Below are positions 18,056 through 26,530 of a stretch of DNA of 46,770 bases, piece by piece (position 1 is the stretch's first letter; each line of letters starts with the position of its first letter). A program made the translations under genes and the position numbers. The stretch covers positions 1 to 46,770 of the forward strand of contig JAICYU010000003.1 in the NCBI GenBank assembly GCA_025934025.1, in the 5' to 3' direction. The DNA is from Terriglobales bacterium (GTDB lineage Bacteria; Acidobacteriota; Terriglobia; Terriglobales; Acidobacteriaceae). A model generated the notes under the pieces. The model had not been told where the DNA came from and did not search any database. It saw nothing but the letters and a program-made list of their open reading frames with translations.

Positions 18056-18637
18056 TTACTTTGCCAAGGATGCAAGAGCCTTGCGAAAGAGCGAGTCAAA
18101 GCTCTCTCCGTTCATATCCCCCAGTTTCGCCAGTGCTTTTTCCGCCAAGGGACGCTGGTACCCGAGGTTCACCAGCGCTGAAATCACATCTTCTTCCACA
18201 GGGGATGCAGCCGCGGCCGTAGGCGTCACGCCAAAGTTTTCCAGCTTGTCGCGGAGTTCCAGCACCATGCGCTCCGCCGTCTTCTTCCCGATGCCGGGAA
18301 TGCGCGTGAGCGCAGCCACATTGTTGCCGCGAATGGCTGCGACCATGGTCTCGGCCGGCATGCCGCTCAGGATCGTGATCGCCAGCTTTGGGCCGATCCC
18401 GCTCACGCCGATCAGCTTTTCAAAGAACTGCTTCTCTTCCAGCTTAAGAAAGCCAAAGAGAGCCAGTGCATCTTCGCGGACGTGAGTATGAATGAAGAAC
18501 GCAGTTTCCGCTCCCAGCGCGGGCAGATCAGAGAAAGTGGGAACGCTGATGTGGACGTCATAGCCGACGCCGCCAGCCTCCACGATCGCCTGGTTGGGAT
18601 GCTTGGAGATCAACTTGCCGCGAAGATGGGCGATCAT
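18056..18637 (-). CDS. ruvA: Holliday junction branch migration protein RuvA
   Basis: A 193-residue protein from the ATG at 18637; the frame is open further upstream but the family start MIAHLRGKLISKHPNQAIVE and a four-base overlap with the preceding gene (18634-18637, ATGA) fix this codon. The OB-fold domain I is at 1-64. The helix-hairpin-helix motifs ISGIGPKLAITIL and IPGIGKKTAERMVLEL bind junction DNA, and the flexible linker and domain III (about 145-193) contact RuvB. RuvB and RuvC are not adjacent. RuvA tetramers load RuvB on Holliday junctions. Confidence 0.97.
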   Translation of the reverse strand: MIAHLRGKLISKHPNQAIVEAGGVGYDVHISVPTFSDLPALGAETAFFIHTHVREDALALFGFLKLEEKQFFEKLIGVSGIGPKLAITILSGMPAETMVAAIRGNNVAALTRIPGIGKKTAERMVLELRDKLENFGVTPTAAAASPVEEDVISALVNLGYQRPLAEKALAKLGDMNGESFDSLFRKALASLAK

Positions 18638-19371
18638 GTGCGCCGCTTGTAGAAGATGTTGAACTGAAATCCGGGATTTGGGGGGAACAGCTCGGCAATC
18701 TTTCTCAGGCGAACAGCGAGCGCCGGCGGCGTCAACAGAGGATATTCGCGCTCGCGCAACTCGTAGTAGTCCACATCCAAACAAAGCGAAAGAAGATAAA
18801 TGGCAATCGCGTCAGAAAACGTTGCGCTCAGATAGTCGGACTTGGCTTTTTCATCTACCCGGCCCGAAGCCGTGGCCTGCTTGCGGAATTCAAACGCATC
18901 AAAGCTGCTCTCGCCGCGAACATTGGCCCCCGCCTGTTGCCAGACCAGTTCGCCAAACTCAGAGGAAACTCCGGCCCGCTCCACAAACGCGTGGCCCACG
19001 TTGATATAGAACTCAAACGCGATGGAAAACCGGTCCTCCAGCAATCGCGTCGAGATGAAGACGCACTGCGCGTCGCCGGCATCAATGTTGCGATGGCAAA
19101 TCGCGGAATCCGCCAGGGCCGGATCAAAGCGCTCGGCAATCAACGTCTTGTCACCTTCACTCAGAGTCAGTGGAACAAAATAAAAAGCCTTGCGGTCAAG
19201 CGCGGGTGACATAGAGCGCGGGATGGCATTAACCATCCGCTCCAGGTCTTCTGAGGGAAGCGTCACCTCGCCGGCGGTGGTGTAGAGAATGCCGTTGGGC
19301 GATTGCTTCACCCTCGCATCGCGGATGACCTCCTGCGCGGTTCGCGTAGCTGCCTTAAGCGCCTGATTCAC
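18634..19371 (-). CDS. Conserved hypothetical protein coupled to ruvA
   Basis: A 245-residue soluble protein without signal peptide, starting at a GTG. I do not recognise the family. It is rich in Phe, Glu and Arg, mixed alpha/beta in appearance, with a long central segment (DAQCVFISTRLLEDRFSIAF) and a C-terminal FQFNIFYKRRT. It has no nuclease or ATPase motif that I can see. It overlaps ruvA by ATGA, so translation of ruvA probably depends on it, which hints at a shared function in recombination, though coupling alone does not prove that. A TAGAAT box sits 6 nt before its start. Confidence 0.8.
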   Translation of the reverse strand: MNQALKAATRTAQEVIRDARVKQSPNGILYTTAGEVTLPSEDLERMVNAIPRSMSPALDRKAFYFVPLTLSEGDKTLIAERFDPALADSAICHRNIDAGDAQCVFISTRLLEDRFSIAFEFYINVGHAFVERAGVSSEFGELVWQQAGANVRGESSFDAFEFRKQATASGRVDEKAKSDYLSATFSDAIAIYLLSLCLDVDYYELREREYPLLTPPALAVRLRKIAELFPPNPGFQFNIFYKRRT

Positions 19372-19377
19372 GGTATT

Positions 19378-19383
19378 ATTCTA
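19378..19383 (-). promoter_or_regulatory. -10-like TAGAAT 6 nt before the gene upstream of ruvA
   Basis: TAGAAT on the minus strand, 6 nt before the GTG at 19371, with no Shine-Dalgarno. The same hexamer at the same distance precedes the SDR gene (22310-22315). Confidence 0.45.
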
Positions 19384-19404
19384 GCTTACGGAATTCAGGA
19401 CTCC

Positions 19405-19638
19405 ATGGGTAAACTCATCGTAAGCGCCGGCATAGCAGTTATCAGCGCTGTTATCTGCTTCTTTCTCTCCGTCGCGTTTCTTTGCTTTGTGCTCTTGGTC
19501 GTTGGAGCTGTGGCGCACAATCATCCGGACATGACCTTGACGTATAAAGCGGCTGCGCCGGTGGCGCTGCTTGCCGGATTTTGCGCCTTCACGATTTCTC
19601 TGGTTAAGATGTTTCGCACTCCCGCCGCGCAGAAATAG
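19405..19638 (+). CDS. Small membrane protein with two transmembrane helices
   Basis: 77 residues with two clear hydrophobic helices (about 4-38 and 48-66) separated by a short loop (NHPDMTLTYKAAAP) and a basic tail (KMFRTPAAQK). AGGA lies 5 nt before the ATG, and the in-frame region further upstream has no membrane character, so this start is preferred. No family is recognised. It lies between two unrelated genes, divergent from the ruvA pair. Two-helix proteins of this size can be toxins, subunits or stress proteins, and nothing here distinguishes them. Confidence 0.6.
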   Translation: MGKLIVSAGIAVISAVICFFLSVAFLCFVLLVVGAVAHNHPDMTLTYKAAAPVALLAGFCAFTISLVKMFRTPAAQK

Positions 19639-19676
19639 CGGCGTATTGCGTTACACAAAACTTTACATTCTTCTGT

Positions 19677-19705
19677 TTGACCATTCCCAATCTGCCGTTT
19701 AGACT
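19677..19705 (+). promoter_or_regulatory. Sigma70-type promoter of the M28 peptidase gene
   Basis: TTGACC, an exact 17-nt spacer, then TAGACT. Predicted transcription start is near 19712, leaving a leader of about 29 nt with AGGAG just before the ATG at 19741. Confidence 0.65.
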
Positions 19706-19740
19706 TTTCTGCCCCACACGGTTCGAATAATCAGGAGCTC

Positions 19741-21492
19741 ATGATGAAGATTCCCCGGCAGCTCGCCGCAATACTTTTGTGCGCCGTTTGCGTTTTTCCG
19801 TTCAGCCACGCCTCCGCCCAGGAAAAAGTTGATCTCGATGCCATCACCAAAATTCGCTATGAAGGCTTCCGCAATTCCAAAATCATGGAGCTTGCCAGCG
19901 AGTTGATGGACCAGATCGGCGAGCGACTTACCGGCTCGCCCAACATGAAGCGCGCCAACGAGTGGACGCGCGACAAGCTGACGGAACTCGGCCTGGTGAA
20001 TGCTCATTTGGAGCCGTGGAGTCCGTTTGGCCGAGGCTGGGCCAACGAGTACGTGAACGTTCGCATGGTGTCGCCCGACATCACGCCTCTGCTGGCCTAT
20101 GCCAAAGCGTGGACTCCGGGAACAAGCGGCCCCGTCCGTGGACAGGTGGTGCGCGTGAATATTCGCCTTACGCCGGACATGGCCCGCGATATGGAGAAGT
20201 ATCGCGGCAAGCTGACGGGCAAGATTGTGCTGTTTGGGGAAGATCCCGAAATTAAGCCTTCGGTCGAGCCGCTGAGCGAGCGCTATACGGACAAATCGCT
20301 GGCTGACATTGAGCAGTACGAAATTCCCGGCGAGCGCAATATTGACCGCTTCCGCCAATTTCAGCGGCGCGCCGCGCTGCAGCGGCAACTGAACAAGTTC
20401 TTCGACGACGAGAAGGTGCTGGCCGTGATAGACCACAGCCGCGGAGCGGTCGGAGGAGGAACCGTTTTTGTCCAGTCAGGCGGGTCCTATAAAGACGGGC
20501 AAACCGTTGGCACACCTCAGCTCACCATGGCGCAGGAGCACTGGGACCGAATCGCCCGCATTGTGGCCGAAAAGAAGAATGTTGAACTCGAACTCAACGT
20601 CAAAAACAATTTCTACGATGATGCGATGACGCAGTGGGACACCATTGCTGAAATTCCCGGTACCGACAAGAAAGATGAGATCGTAATGTTGGGCGCGCAC
20701 CTGGATTCATGGCACACAGGAACCGGCGCAACCGACAACGGCGCGGGCACGGTGGTGATGATGGAGGCAGTCCGAATCCTGAAGTCGCTGGGATTGAAAC
20801 CGCGCCGCACTATTCGCATTGCGCTATGGAGCGGCGAAGAGGAGGGATTGCTGGGATCGCAATGGTATGTGGCCCATCATTTCGGATCACGGCCCGCTTA
20901 TACCGATCCTGAACGAAAAGGAGACCCCACGGTGATCCGCCGCGATGCCGGCCCGGTAACGACCAAGCCGGAGCAGGCCAAAGTCTCGGTCTATTTCAAC
21001 GTGGACAACGGAACCGGTAAGCTGCGGGGCGTTTACATGCAGGAAAACGCAGCAGTCCAGCCCATCTTTGAAGCCTGGATGAAGCCGTTCAACGATCTGG
21101 GCATGGACACGCTCACCATGCGCAACACCGGTGGAACCGATCATCTCTCATTTGACGCCGTGGGAATCCCAGGCTTCCAATTTATTCAAGATCCGCTGGA
21201 ATACGAGACCCGCACGCATCATTCCAACATGGATCTGTATGATCGTTTGCAGCCCGAGGACCTGAAGCAGGCGGCGGTGATTGTGGCTTCGTTTGTTTAC
21301 ATGGCGGCGCAGCGTGACCAGATGTTCCCGCGCAAGCCGATTGAAAAAGAGCTGCCTCCGCTGCCTCGGGCAGAGGATGAGGAGAATGCCCCCTCGCCGG
21401 TAACCCATCCCGCCGCGGCCGATCGTCCGCAACAACCAAAGCCGACACAGGAGAATCCACCGCCACAACAGCAAAGGCCGCCGCAGCATTGA
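19741..21492 (+). CDS. Secreted M28-family zinc metallopeptidase
   Basis: 583 residues. A signal peptide (about 1-26, ending HASAQ) is followed by a PA-type insert region (about 120-260) and the M28 catalytic domain. Zinc and catalytic residues: H320 in GAHLDSW, D332 in ATDNGAG, E366/E367 in SGEEEG, D422 in FNVDNGTG and H493/H494 in TRTHHSN. This is the dizinc aminopeptidase layout. The last 40 residues form a Pro/Gln-rich tail (PPQQQRPPQH) of unknown purpose. AGGAG precedes the ATG. It probably degrades peptides in the periplasm or outside the cell; substrate specificity is not readable. Confidence 0.94.
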   Translation: MMKIPRQLAAILLCAVCVFPFSHASAQEKVDLDAITKIRYEGFRNSKIMELASELMDQIGERLTGSPNMKRANEWTRDKLTELGLVNAHLEPWSPFGRGWANEYVNVRMVSPDITPLLAYAKAWTPGTSGPVRGQVVRVNIRLTPDMARDMEKYRGKLTGKIVLFGEDPEIKPSVEPLSERYTDKSLADIEQYEIPGERNIDRFRQFQRRAALQRQLNKFFDDEKVLAVIDHSRGAVGGGTVFVQSGGSYKDGQTVGTPQLTMAQEHWDRIARIVAEKKNVELELNVKNNFYDDAMTQWDTIAEIPGTDKKDEIVMLGAHLDSWHTGTGATDNGAGTVVMMEAVRILKSLGLKPRRTIRIALWSGEEEGLLGSQWYVAHHFGSRPAYTDPERKGDPTVIRRDAGPVTTKPEQAKVSVYFNVDNGTGKLRGVYMQENAAVQPIFEAWMKPFNDLGMDTLTMRNTGGTDHLSFDAVGIPGFQFIQDPLEYETRTHHSNMDLYDRLQPEDLKQAAVIVASFVYMAAQRDQMFPRKPIEKELPPLPRAEDEENAPSPVTHPAAADRPQQPKPTQENPPPQQQRPPQH

Positions 21493-21562
21493 TCATCAAA
21501 ACTGAGAAGGGAGCGAGGGTTCGCCTTACCTGCTTGTTTCAGGAACCGGCTCCTCCGGCAAG

Positions 21563-22303
21563 CTATACGGCCAGGTAACCGCCGTCCACGGGGTAAGCGG
21601 CTCCGGTAATCCAGGAGGAGGCATCGCTCGCGAGGAAAACCGCGAGACCGGCTACGTCCTCCGGCTTTCCGAAACGTCCTGCTGGATGCATCGCCAACCG
21701 CTGAGTGTAGGCAGCCTCGCTCATGTTGAAGTTGGCGACCATTTCTGTCTCAACAATTCCCGGGCAAATGCAGTTGACGCGAATCTTTTCCGCCGCATGG
21801 TCCAGAGCCATGGCGCGTGTCATGGCCAGCACCGCGCCCTTCGAGGCGGCATAAGCAACACGGTTGCGCGCGCCCACCAAACTCAGGACGGAGCCAATAT
21901 TGATGATGGATCCTCCCCCGTTCGCTCGGATGTGAGGCAGCGCTGCGCGCGACAGCTGCCAGAGGCCGCGCACGTTTACATCAAAGGTCTGCTGCCACTC
22001 TTCCTCATTGTGCGATTCCGCCGTTCCGGGCAGAAGGATGCCGGCATTGTTCACTACGATATCGAGGCGGCCCAACTGCGAAATGGCATTATTTACCAGA
22101 TTCTGCACTTCACGCGGATGCGCCACGTTGGCCCTCACCGCCCGGCAGTCCGCCCCGACCGCTTTCGCGGCGCCCTCCAGCTTTCCCGGATCGCGACCGC
22201 AGATCACAACCTTCGCGCCTTCACGTACAAACGCTGAGGCGATGGCTTTTCCGATCCCGCTTCCTCCGCCTGTGATGATGGCAGTCTTGCCGCTTAATTG
22301 CAT
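21563..22303 (-). CDS. Short-chain dehydrogenase/reductase (FabG-like)
   Basis: A 246-residue classical SDR. The cofactor-binding TGGGSGIG is at 11-18, NNAG at 85-88, and the catalytic set is N110, S138, Y151, K155 (YAASK). The PGIVETEM and SSWITGAAYPVDGGYLAV blocks are also standard. An Arg-Asp pair after beta-2 (CGRD) suggests NADP(H). The 3-oxoacyl-ACP reductase label is the usual annotation but is not proven here; any alcohol or ketone substrate is possible. The gene is monocistronic, lacks a Shine-Dalgarno and has TAGAAT 6 nt before the ATG. Confidence 0.93.
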   Translation of the reverse strand: MQLSGKTAIITGGGSGIGKAIASAFVREGAKVVICGRDPGKLEGAAKAVGADCRAVRANVAHPREVQNLVNNAISQLGRLDIVVNNAGILLPGTAESHNEEEWQQTFDVNVRGLWQLSRAALPHIRANGGGSIINIGSVLSLVGARNRVAYAASKGAVLAMTRAMALDHAAEKIRVNCICPGIVETEMVANFNMSEAAYTQRLAMHPAGRFGKPEDVAGLAVFLASDASSWITGAAYPVDGGYLAV

Positions 22304-22309
22304 TACGCC

Positions 22310-22315
22310 ATTCTA
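22310..22315 (-). promoter_or_regulatory. -10-like TAGAAT 6 nt before SDR start
   Basis: TAGAAT on the minus strand ends 6 nt before the ATG at 22303. No Shine-Dalgarno is present. It is identical in sequence and spacing to the site at 19378-19383. Confidence 0.45.
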
Positions 22316-22387
22316 AATTGTGCTCACGTATGGAGATTGAAACTCCAACAGCAAGCCCTCGTACAGCCTGTAGGAGAAGGCGAAGAG

Positions 22388-22897
22388 CTAGTGGCTTGCC
22401 GAAATGATGCGAAGCTGCGGAACCTGGCCGTCCCAGTCCGCGGTCACATGCTCAAGGGTCAAACGGAAATCGCTTGATTTCCCGGGAGCGAGCGGCGACT
22501 GAGTCAAGGGCCCGTAGTCTGTGTAGGGAGTGTTCGGCAGCACAACCATCACAGCAAGGGTCTCTTTTTGTGCAATCTCGCCCAGGGAGTTCTTGAACAA
22601 GACCTGCACCCGGGCATCACTTACTTTCTTTGCTCCAGCGTTGGTAATGGTGCCCTGGATATACGTGACCGAGCCTCCGGCAAAGCTTTCTGCTGTCGCC
22701 ATGTGCAGGTTCGAGAGCTGCAATTGAGCAAGATAGGGATCAGGTGCTGAACCGTTGGAGGCGCTCGAACGTCCAAAAATCACCAGCAGGACGACAACGA
22801 CAACCACCAGCGCTGCGCCAACCATCATGGGCGTCCAGTGGATCGCGTCGTGTTCGGCTGGCCGCGTAAATGGCTGCGGGTTTTCCGAATCACCCAT
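22388..22897 (-). CDS. Membrane-anchored DUF2393/FxLYD-like protein
   Basis: 169 residues: a short cytoplasmic N-terminus, one transmembrane helix (about 23-42, VGAALVVVVVVLLVIFG) and an extracytoplasmic beta domain of about 115 residues. The domain has the pattern 'GTITNAGAKKVSDARVQVLF ... LAPGKSSDFRLTLE ... WDGQVPQLRI', typical of FxLYD/DUF2393-type immunoglobulin-like domains that describe inter-residue contacts in envelope proteins. Function unknown. It is paralogous to the gene just upstream at 22928-23443 and lies 30 nt after it, so the two form a pair. Confidence 0.75.
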   Translation of the reverse strand: MGDSENPQPFTRPAEHDAIHWTPMMVGAALVVVVVVLLVIFGRSSASNGSAPDPYLAQLQLSNLHMATAESFAGGSVTYIQGTITNAGAKKVSDARVQVLFKNSLGEIAQKETLAVMVVLPNTPYTDYGPLTQSPLAPGKSSDFRLTLEHVTADWDGQVPQLRIISASH

Positions 22898-22927
22898 CAG
22901 AGGTGATTCTACTCCCGCATAGCAGGG

Positions 22928-23443
22928 TCACTTCTGGAGCGTCACTTGCAGCACAGAAAGGTCCGGTGGCTTATGGTCCCAGCCTGCGGGAATTTGCGTA
23001 TAGCTCACCCGGAAGCCGGCAGTCTTGCCCGGCTCGATCGGCTGTTCCGCGAGGTGCTTCGGAGCCGTGGCGCGGTCTTTGCTTTCAGCATTTACCCGCT
23101 CCATCGGCTGCTGCTGCACCAGGATGGACTTGCCCTCGGCATCATGGAATGCCGCAGACACAATGGCATTGGCGACGGGCTGAGTGCCGGTGTTGGTGAC
23201 CTCGCCGTAAACGTCCACGTTGGTTTGATCGTTTACCGTCTGCGGCGATAAATCCACATTCGACAGCACAAGCTGGGCTGGAGCGCTGGTATTGAGAGCC
23301 TTGGTTGCCGCACGATTGCTGCGCGGCGTGAGCCAGAGGGTCACAATCAGCAGCGCAGCGGCAATGATGAGCGCAATCAGCGGCCAGGGAATCCTGGTTT
23401 GTGGCGGCTTGGTAGCGTTGGGCGGAAAAGGCCTGTGCTCCAT
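22928..23443 (-). CDS. Membrane-anchored DUF2393/FxLYD-like protein, paralog
   Basis: 171 residues from the ATG at 23443, chosen because AGGAG lies 6 nt before it; the open frame continues 17 codons upstream without such a signal. It has a transmembrane helix at about 20-39 and an extracytoplasmic beta domain with 'VYGEVTNTGTQPVANAIVSA', 'IEPGKTAGFRVSY' and 'WDHKPPDLSVLQV'. The order and spacing of these blocks match the downstream gene, so one likely arose from the other by tandem duplication. No function is established. Confidence 0.75.
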   Translation of the reverse strand: MEHRPFPPNATKPPQTRIPWPLIALIIAAALLIVTLWLTPRSNRAATKALNTSAPAQLVLSNVDLSPQTVNDQTNVDVYGEVTNTGTQPVANAIVSAAFHDAEGKSILVQQQPMERVNAESKDRATAPKHLAEQPIEPGKTAGFRVSYTQIPAGWDHKPPDLSVLQVTLQK

Positions 23444-23508
23444 GGAGACTCCTGTGTCGGGGAACACTAGCAGAGATGAGTCGCCGGGCTGCACAGTTGG
23501 CTGCGCTT

Positions 23509-24891
23509 CTACTCGCCAGCGATGGTCATGCCGTCAATGCGCAGAGTAGGGCAGGCAACGGAGCCGCGAAATTCCAAGTCGCTGCCGATTTCAGAGATGT
23601 TGTTCAGCATGTCTTTCAGGTTTCCTGCCACGGTGATCTCTTCCACCGGGAACGTAAGTTCGCCGTTCTCGATCCAGATTCCGCTGGCGCCTCGGGAAAA
23701 ATCGCCGGTAACTAGATTCACGCCGAAGCCAAGGAACTCTGTGACGAACAGGCCGCGTTTGATGTCGGCGATGATCTGCTTCGGAGTACTCGTTCCGGGG
23801 TTCAGGAAGAAATTGCCGGAGCCGATTCCTGGATTTCCCGCGAGCCCGCGGGCTGCATTGCCTGTTGTTTTCAGTCCGAGCTTGCGCGCCGTGTAGGTGT
23901 TGAGCAGATACGATTGGAGCACGCCTTTCTCGATCACTACCGTGCGCCGTGTAGGAACCCCTTCGCCATCGAAAGGCGAAGTTCCAAAGCCGCCGGGAAT
24001 GGTTCCGTCGTCTACAACGGAGACGTTCTCGCCGGCAACTTTTTGTCCCAACTTGCCGACAAGAAACGACGACTGCCGGTAGATGGAATCGCCGGACGCA
24101 GCTTCAAAGATGTTGCCCAGGATAGAACCGGCGACGGTCTGCTCGAACACAATCGGCACCCTGGTGGAGCTGATCTTGCGCGCGCCGAGCCTGCGAAGTG
24201 TGCGTTGGGCTGCTTTATGGCCGACCGCCTCAGGCGATTCCAGCTTACCCAGCCGGCGCGCTACTGTGTACCAGTAATCGCGTTGCATACTGCCGTTCTC
24301 AGACTGCGCGATTGGAGCGGCGGAAAGACCGCAGTAGGAACGGCGGTACTCGCCCGCAAATCCAAGAGAGTTGGCCAGCACCTTGCGTCCGGTGGAAGCG
24401 TCAAAGCTGCCGCCATCAGAATTTTTTAGTCGCGTATCAAAATCGAGCGCAGCTTTTTCTGCCCGGCGCGCGTAGTCAATGCGCTGTTCCGGAGGCAGAG
24501 AGTAGACGTCATCGGAATAAAGCTGTAAGTCTCCAGCGATTAAGCCGAGTTCGGAGGGATCAGGGAGCGCAACGAACGGATCTTCTGACGTCACCTTCGC
24601 CAGCGCAAGCGCGCCGTTTACCAGATGGGAAATTCCATCTTCAGAAAAATCGCTCGAATAAGTGCTGGCCACGCGCTTGCCAACGAAAACTCGCAGGCCC
24701 ATTCCGCGAGAGCCCGCTTCCTTCAGGGTCTCGACTTCTCCCATGCGCACGACGGTGGAAAACTCGGTGCCATCGCGCACGATAGCCTCAGCGGCAGTGG
24801 CGCCCGATTTCATGGCGCGCTTAACAACGTCTTCTGCCAGCTCGCGAAGGTTGACTTCGGTCGTGCTGAGTAGATCTGCGTTCGCTGCCAC
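23509..24891 (-). CDS. pmbA: TldE/PmbA family protein, partner of TldD
   Basis: A 460-residue member of the modulator-of-gyrase family. Characteristic blocks: GMGLRVFVGKRVASTYSSDF near 62-82, DDGTIPGGFGTSPFDGEG, then GNFFLNPGTSTPKQII and WIENGELTFPVEEITVAGNL. It lacks the HExxxH zinc motif, as expected for the TldE half of the TldD/TldE heterodimer, a peptidase that trims unfolded or modified peptides such as microcin B17 precursors and CcdA in E. coli. It follows tldD by 2 nt, in one operon. Confidence 0.93.
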   Translation of the reverse strand: MAANADLLSTTEVNLRELAEDVVKRAMKSGATAAEAIVRDGTEFSTVVRMGEVETLKEAGSRGMGLRVFVGKRVASTYSSDFSEDGISHLVNGALALAKVTSEDPFVALPDPSELGLIAGDLQLYSDDVYSLPPEQRIDYARRAEKAALDFDTRLKNSDGGSFDASTGRKVLANSLGFAGEYRRSYCGLSAAPIAQSENGSMQRDYWYTVARRLGKLESPEAVGHKAAQRTLRRLGARKISSTRVPIVFEQTVAGSILGNIFEAASGDSIYRQSSFLVGKLGQKVAGENVSVVDDGTIPGGFGTSPFDGEGVPTRRTVVIEKGVLQSYLLNTYTARKLGLKTTGNAARGLAGNPGIGSGNFFLNPGTSTPKQIIADIKRGLFVTEFLGFGVNLVTGDFSRGASGIWIENGELTFPVEEITVAGNLKDMLNNISEIGSDLEFRGSVACPTLRIDGMTIAGE

Positions 24892-24893
24892 GC

Positions 24894-26324
24894 TCAGTTA
24901 CCCGTTCCGCCCACGGTCATGCGGTCGAGCTTGATGGTGGGAATACCAACGCCGACAGGAACGGATTGGCCGTCTTTTCCGCAGGTACCCACGCCTTCGT
25001 CAAGTTGCAGATCATTGCCTACCATGGAAACTTTGGTCAGCGCGTCAGGCCCGTTTCCGATCAGAGTGCAGTTGCGCAGAGGAGCTGTGACCTGGCCGTT
25101 TTCGATCAAGTAAGCCTCAGAAGCGGAGAAGACGAACTTGCCGTTCGTGATGTCTACCTGTCCACCGCCGAAGTTCACGGCATATACGCCGCGCTTTACC
25201 GAGCGAATAATGTCCTCGGGTGAGTCCTCGCCTGCCAGCATGTAGGTATTTGTCATGCGCGGCATGGGAATATGCTCGTAACTTTCGCGGCGGCCGTTGC
25301 CGGTATCAGGCATACGCATCAGTTTGGAAGAGAGCTTGTCGCTCAGATACCCCTTCAGAATTCCTTTTTCAATCAGCACTGTGTTCTGCGTGGGAGAGCC
25401 CTCATCGTCCACGTTGATGGAGCCCCGGCGCGAAGGCAGCGTGCCATTGTCCACCACCGTACATTTTTCTGACGCGACTCGCTTGCCGAGCAGCCCGGCA
25501 AACGCCGAAGTTCCTTTGCGATTGAAGTCCGCCTCAAGTCCGTGGCCGATTGCCTCATGCAGCAGGATCCCAGGCCAGCCCGGACCGAGCACAACTTCCA
25601 TTTCTCCCGCGGGAGCTTCGCGCGCGCCGAGCTGAATCAGAGCCTGGCGGCTGGCTTCTGCGGCGAAAAATTCGGGTGTCTTTTCAGTTTGAAAGTAGTC
25701 AATGCTAACCCGCCCTCCGCCACCGGACTGGCCTTTAGCAGAGATTTCTCCAGACTTAGCTATCGTCATAAGCGAGAACCGCGCCAATGGCTGCACGTCG
25801 GTCGCAAAGGTGCCATCAGATCCAACCACCAGGATCTGCCGCAGTTCGTCAGCGTATCCGGCGCGGACCTGAACGATACGAGGATCGTAAGCCCGGGCGG
25901 CGCGATCGGCGCGCATTACCAGTTCCAACTTGGCCGCAAGGTCAGCATCGGCGGAAGGTGTAGACACCTGATAAAGCTGGTGGGCTGCGCTCTCTTTGAA
26001 TCCCTGTACCGACTGCTGGGCGGGACCGCTGGCGATAAGAGCTGCCGTCCGGGCAGCCCGCAGGATCTTCTCCGGCGCGAGGTCGTCCGTATAGGCGTAA
26101 CCGGTGCGCTCGCCAGAGAGGACGCGAATTCCGCAACCGGCAGAGATGCCTTGCGAAGCAGACTTCACCAGCGACTCGTCCACCGTGATAGAGGTGGACG
26201 TCAGGTACTCGAAATAGAGATCCGCGTAGTCGCCGCCGGCTGAGAGGGCCTCAGAGAGATACTTCTCCAGATCGCCTTGGGTGATGCCAAACTTCTGAAA
26301 GAAAAGGGATTGATTTTGCGTCAT
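24894..26324 (-). CDS. tldD: Metalloprotease TldD
   Basis: The catalytic half of TldD/TldE, 476 residues. The zinc motif is HEAIGH (256-261), followed by GLEADFNRKGTSAF, and the conserved third-ligand Cys is near residue 448 in GTCGKDGQ. Other family blocks are DEGSPTQNTVLIEKG and RMTNTYMLAG. AGGAAT lies just before the ATG. It is divergent from the unknown gene at 26531 and leads the tldD-tldE operon. Cytoplasmic. A natural substrate is not identifiable here because no microcin or toxin gene is adjacent. Confidence 0.95.
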   Translation of the reverse strand: MTQNQSLFFQKFGITQGDLEKYLSEALSAGGDYADLYFEYLTSTSITVDESLVKSASQGISAGCGIRVLSGERTGYAYTDDLAPEKILRAARTAALIASGPAQQSVQGFKESAAHQLYQVSTPSADADLAAKLELVMRADRAARAYDPRIVQVRAGYADELRQILVVGSDGTFATDVQPLARFSLMTIAKSGEISAKGQSGGGGRVSIDYFQTEKTPEFFAAEASRQALIQLGAREAPAGEMEVVLGPGWPGILLHEAIGHGLEADFNRKGTSAFAGLLGKRVASEKCTVVDNGTLPSRRGSINVDDEGSPTQNTVLIEKGILKGYLSDKLSSKLMRMPDTGNGRRESYEHIPMPRMTNTYMLAGEDSPEDIIRSVKRGVYAVNFGGGQVDITNGKFVFSASEAYLIENGQVTAPLRNCTLIGNGPDALTKVSMVGNDLQLDEGVGTCGKDGQSVPVGVGIPTIKLDRMTVGGTGN

Positions 26325-26480
26325 GTATTCCTATTCGATGCGCCGCCCGCCCCGAAAGGAGCGACTGTACTATTGTCGCATTGTCGTTAACGAGCGCCAA
26401 ATGCCCAAAGTAAGGGGATGTGCCTCAACTGAGCAAAATGAACGGTGCGGATGGCCGACCATCCAACTCGATCAAATTAT

Positions 26481-26510
26481 TTGTTATAGGAAGCACTGCT
26501 TTTTTAGACT
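26481..26510 (+). promoter_or_regulatory. Candidate promoter of the 508-residue nuclease-like gene
   Basis: TTGTTA, 18-nt spacer, TAGACT (26505-26510). The predicted start near 26517 leaves a leader of about 14 nt without a clear Shine-Dalgarno. The 206-nt tldD gap upstream holds nothing else I can support. Confidence 0.35.
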
Positions 26511-26530
26511 AGCCGCCAAAGACGAAAACT

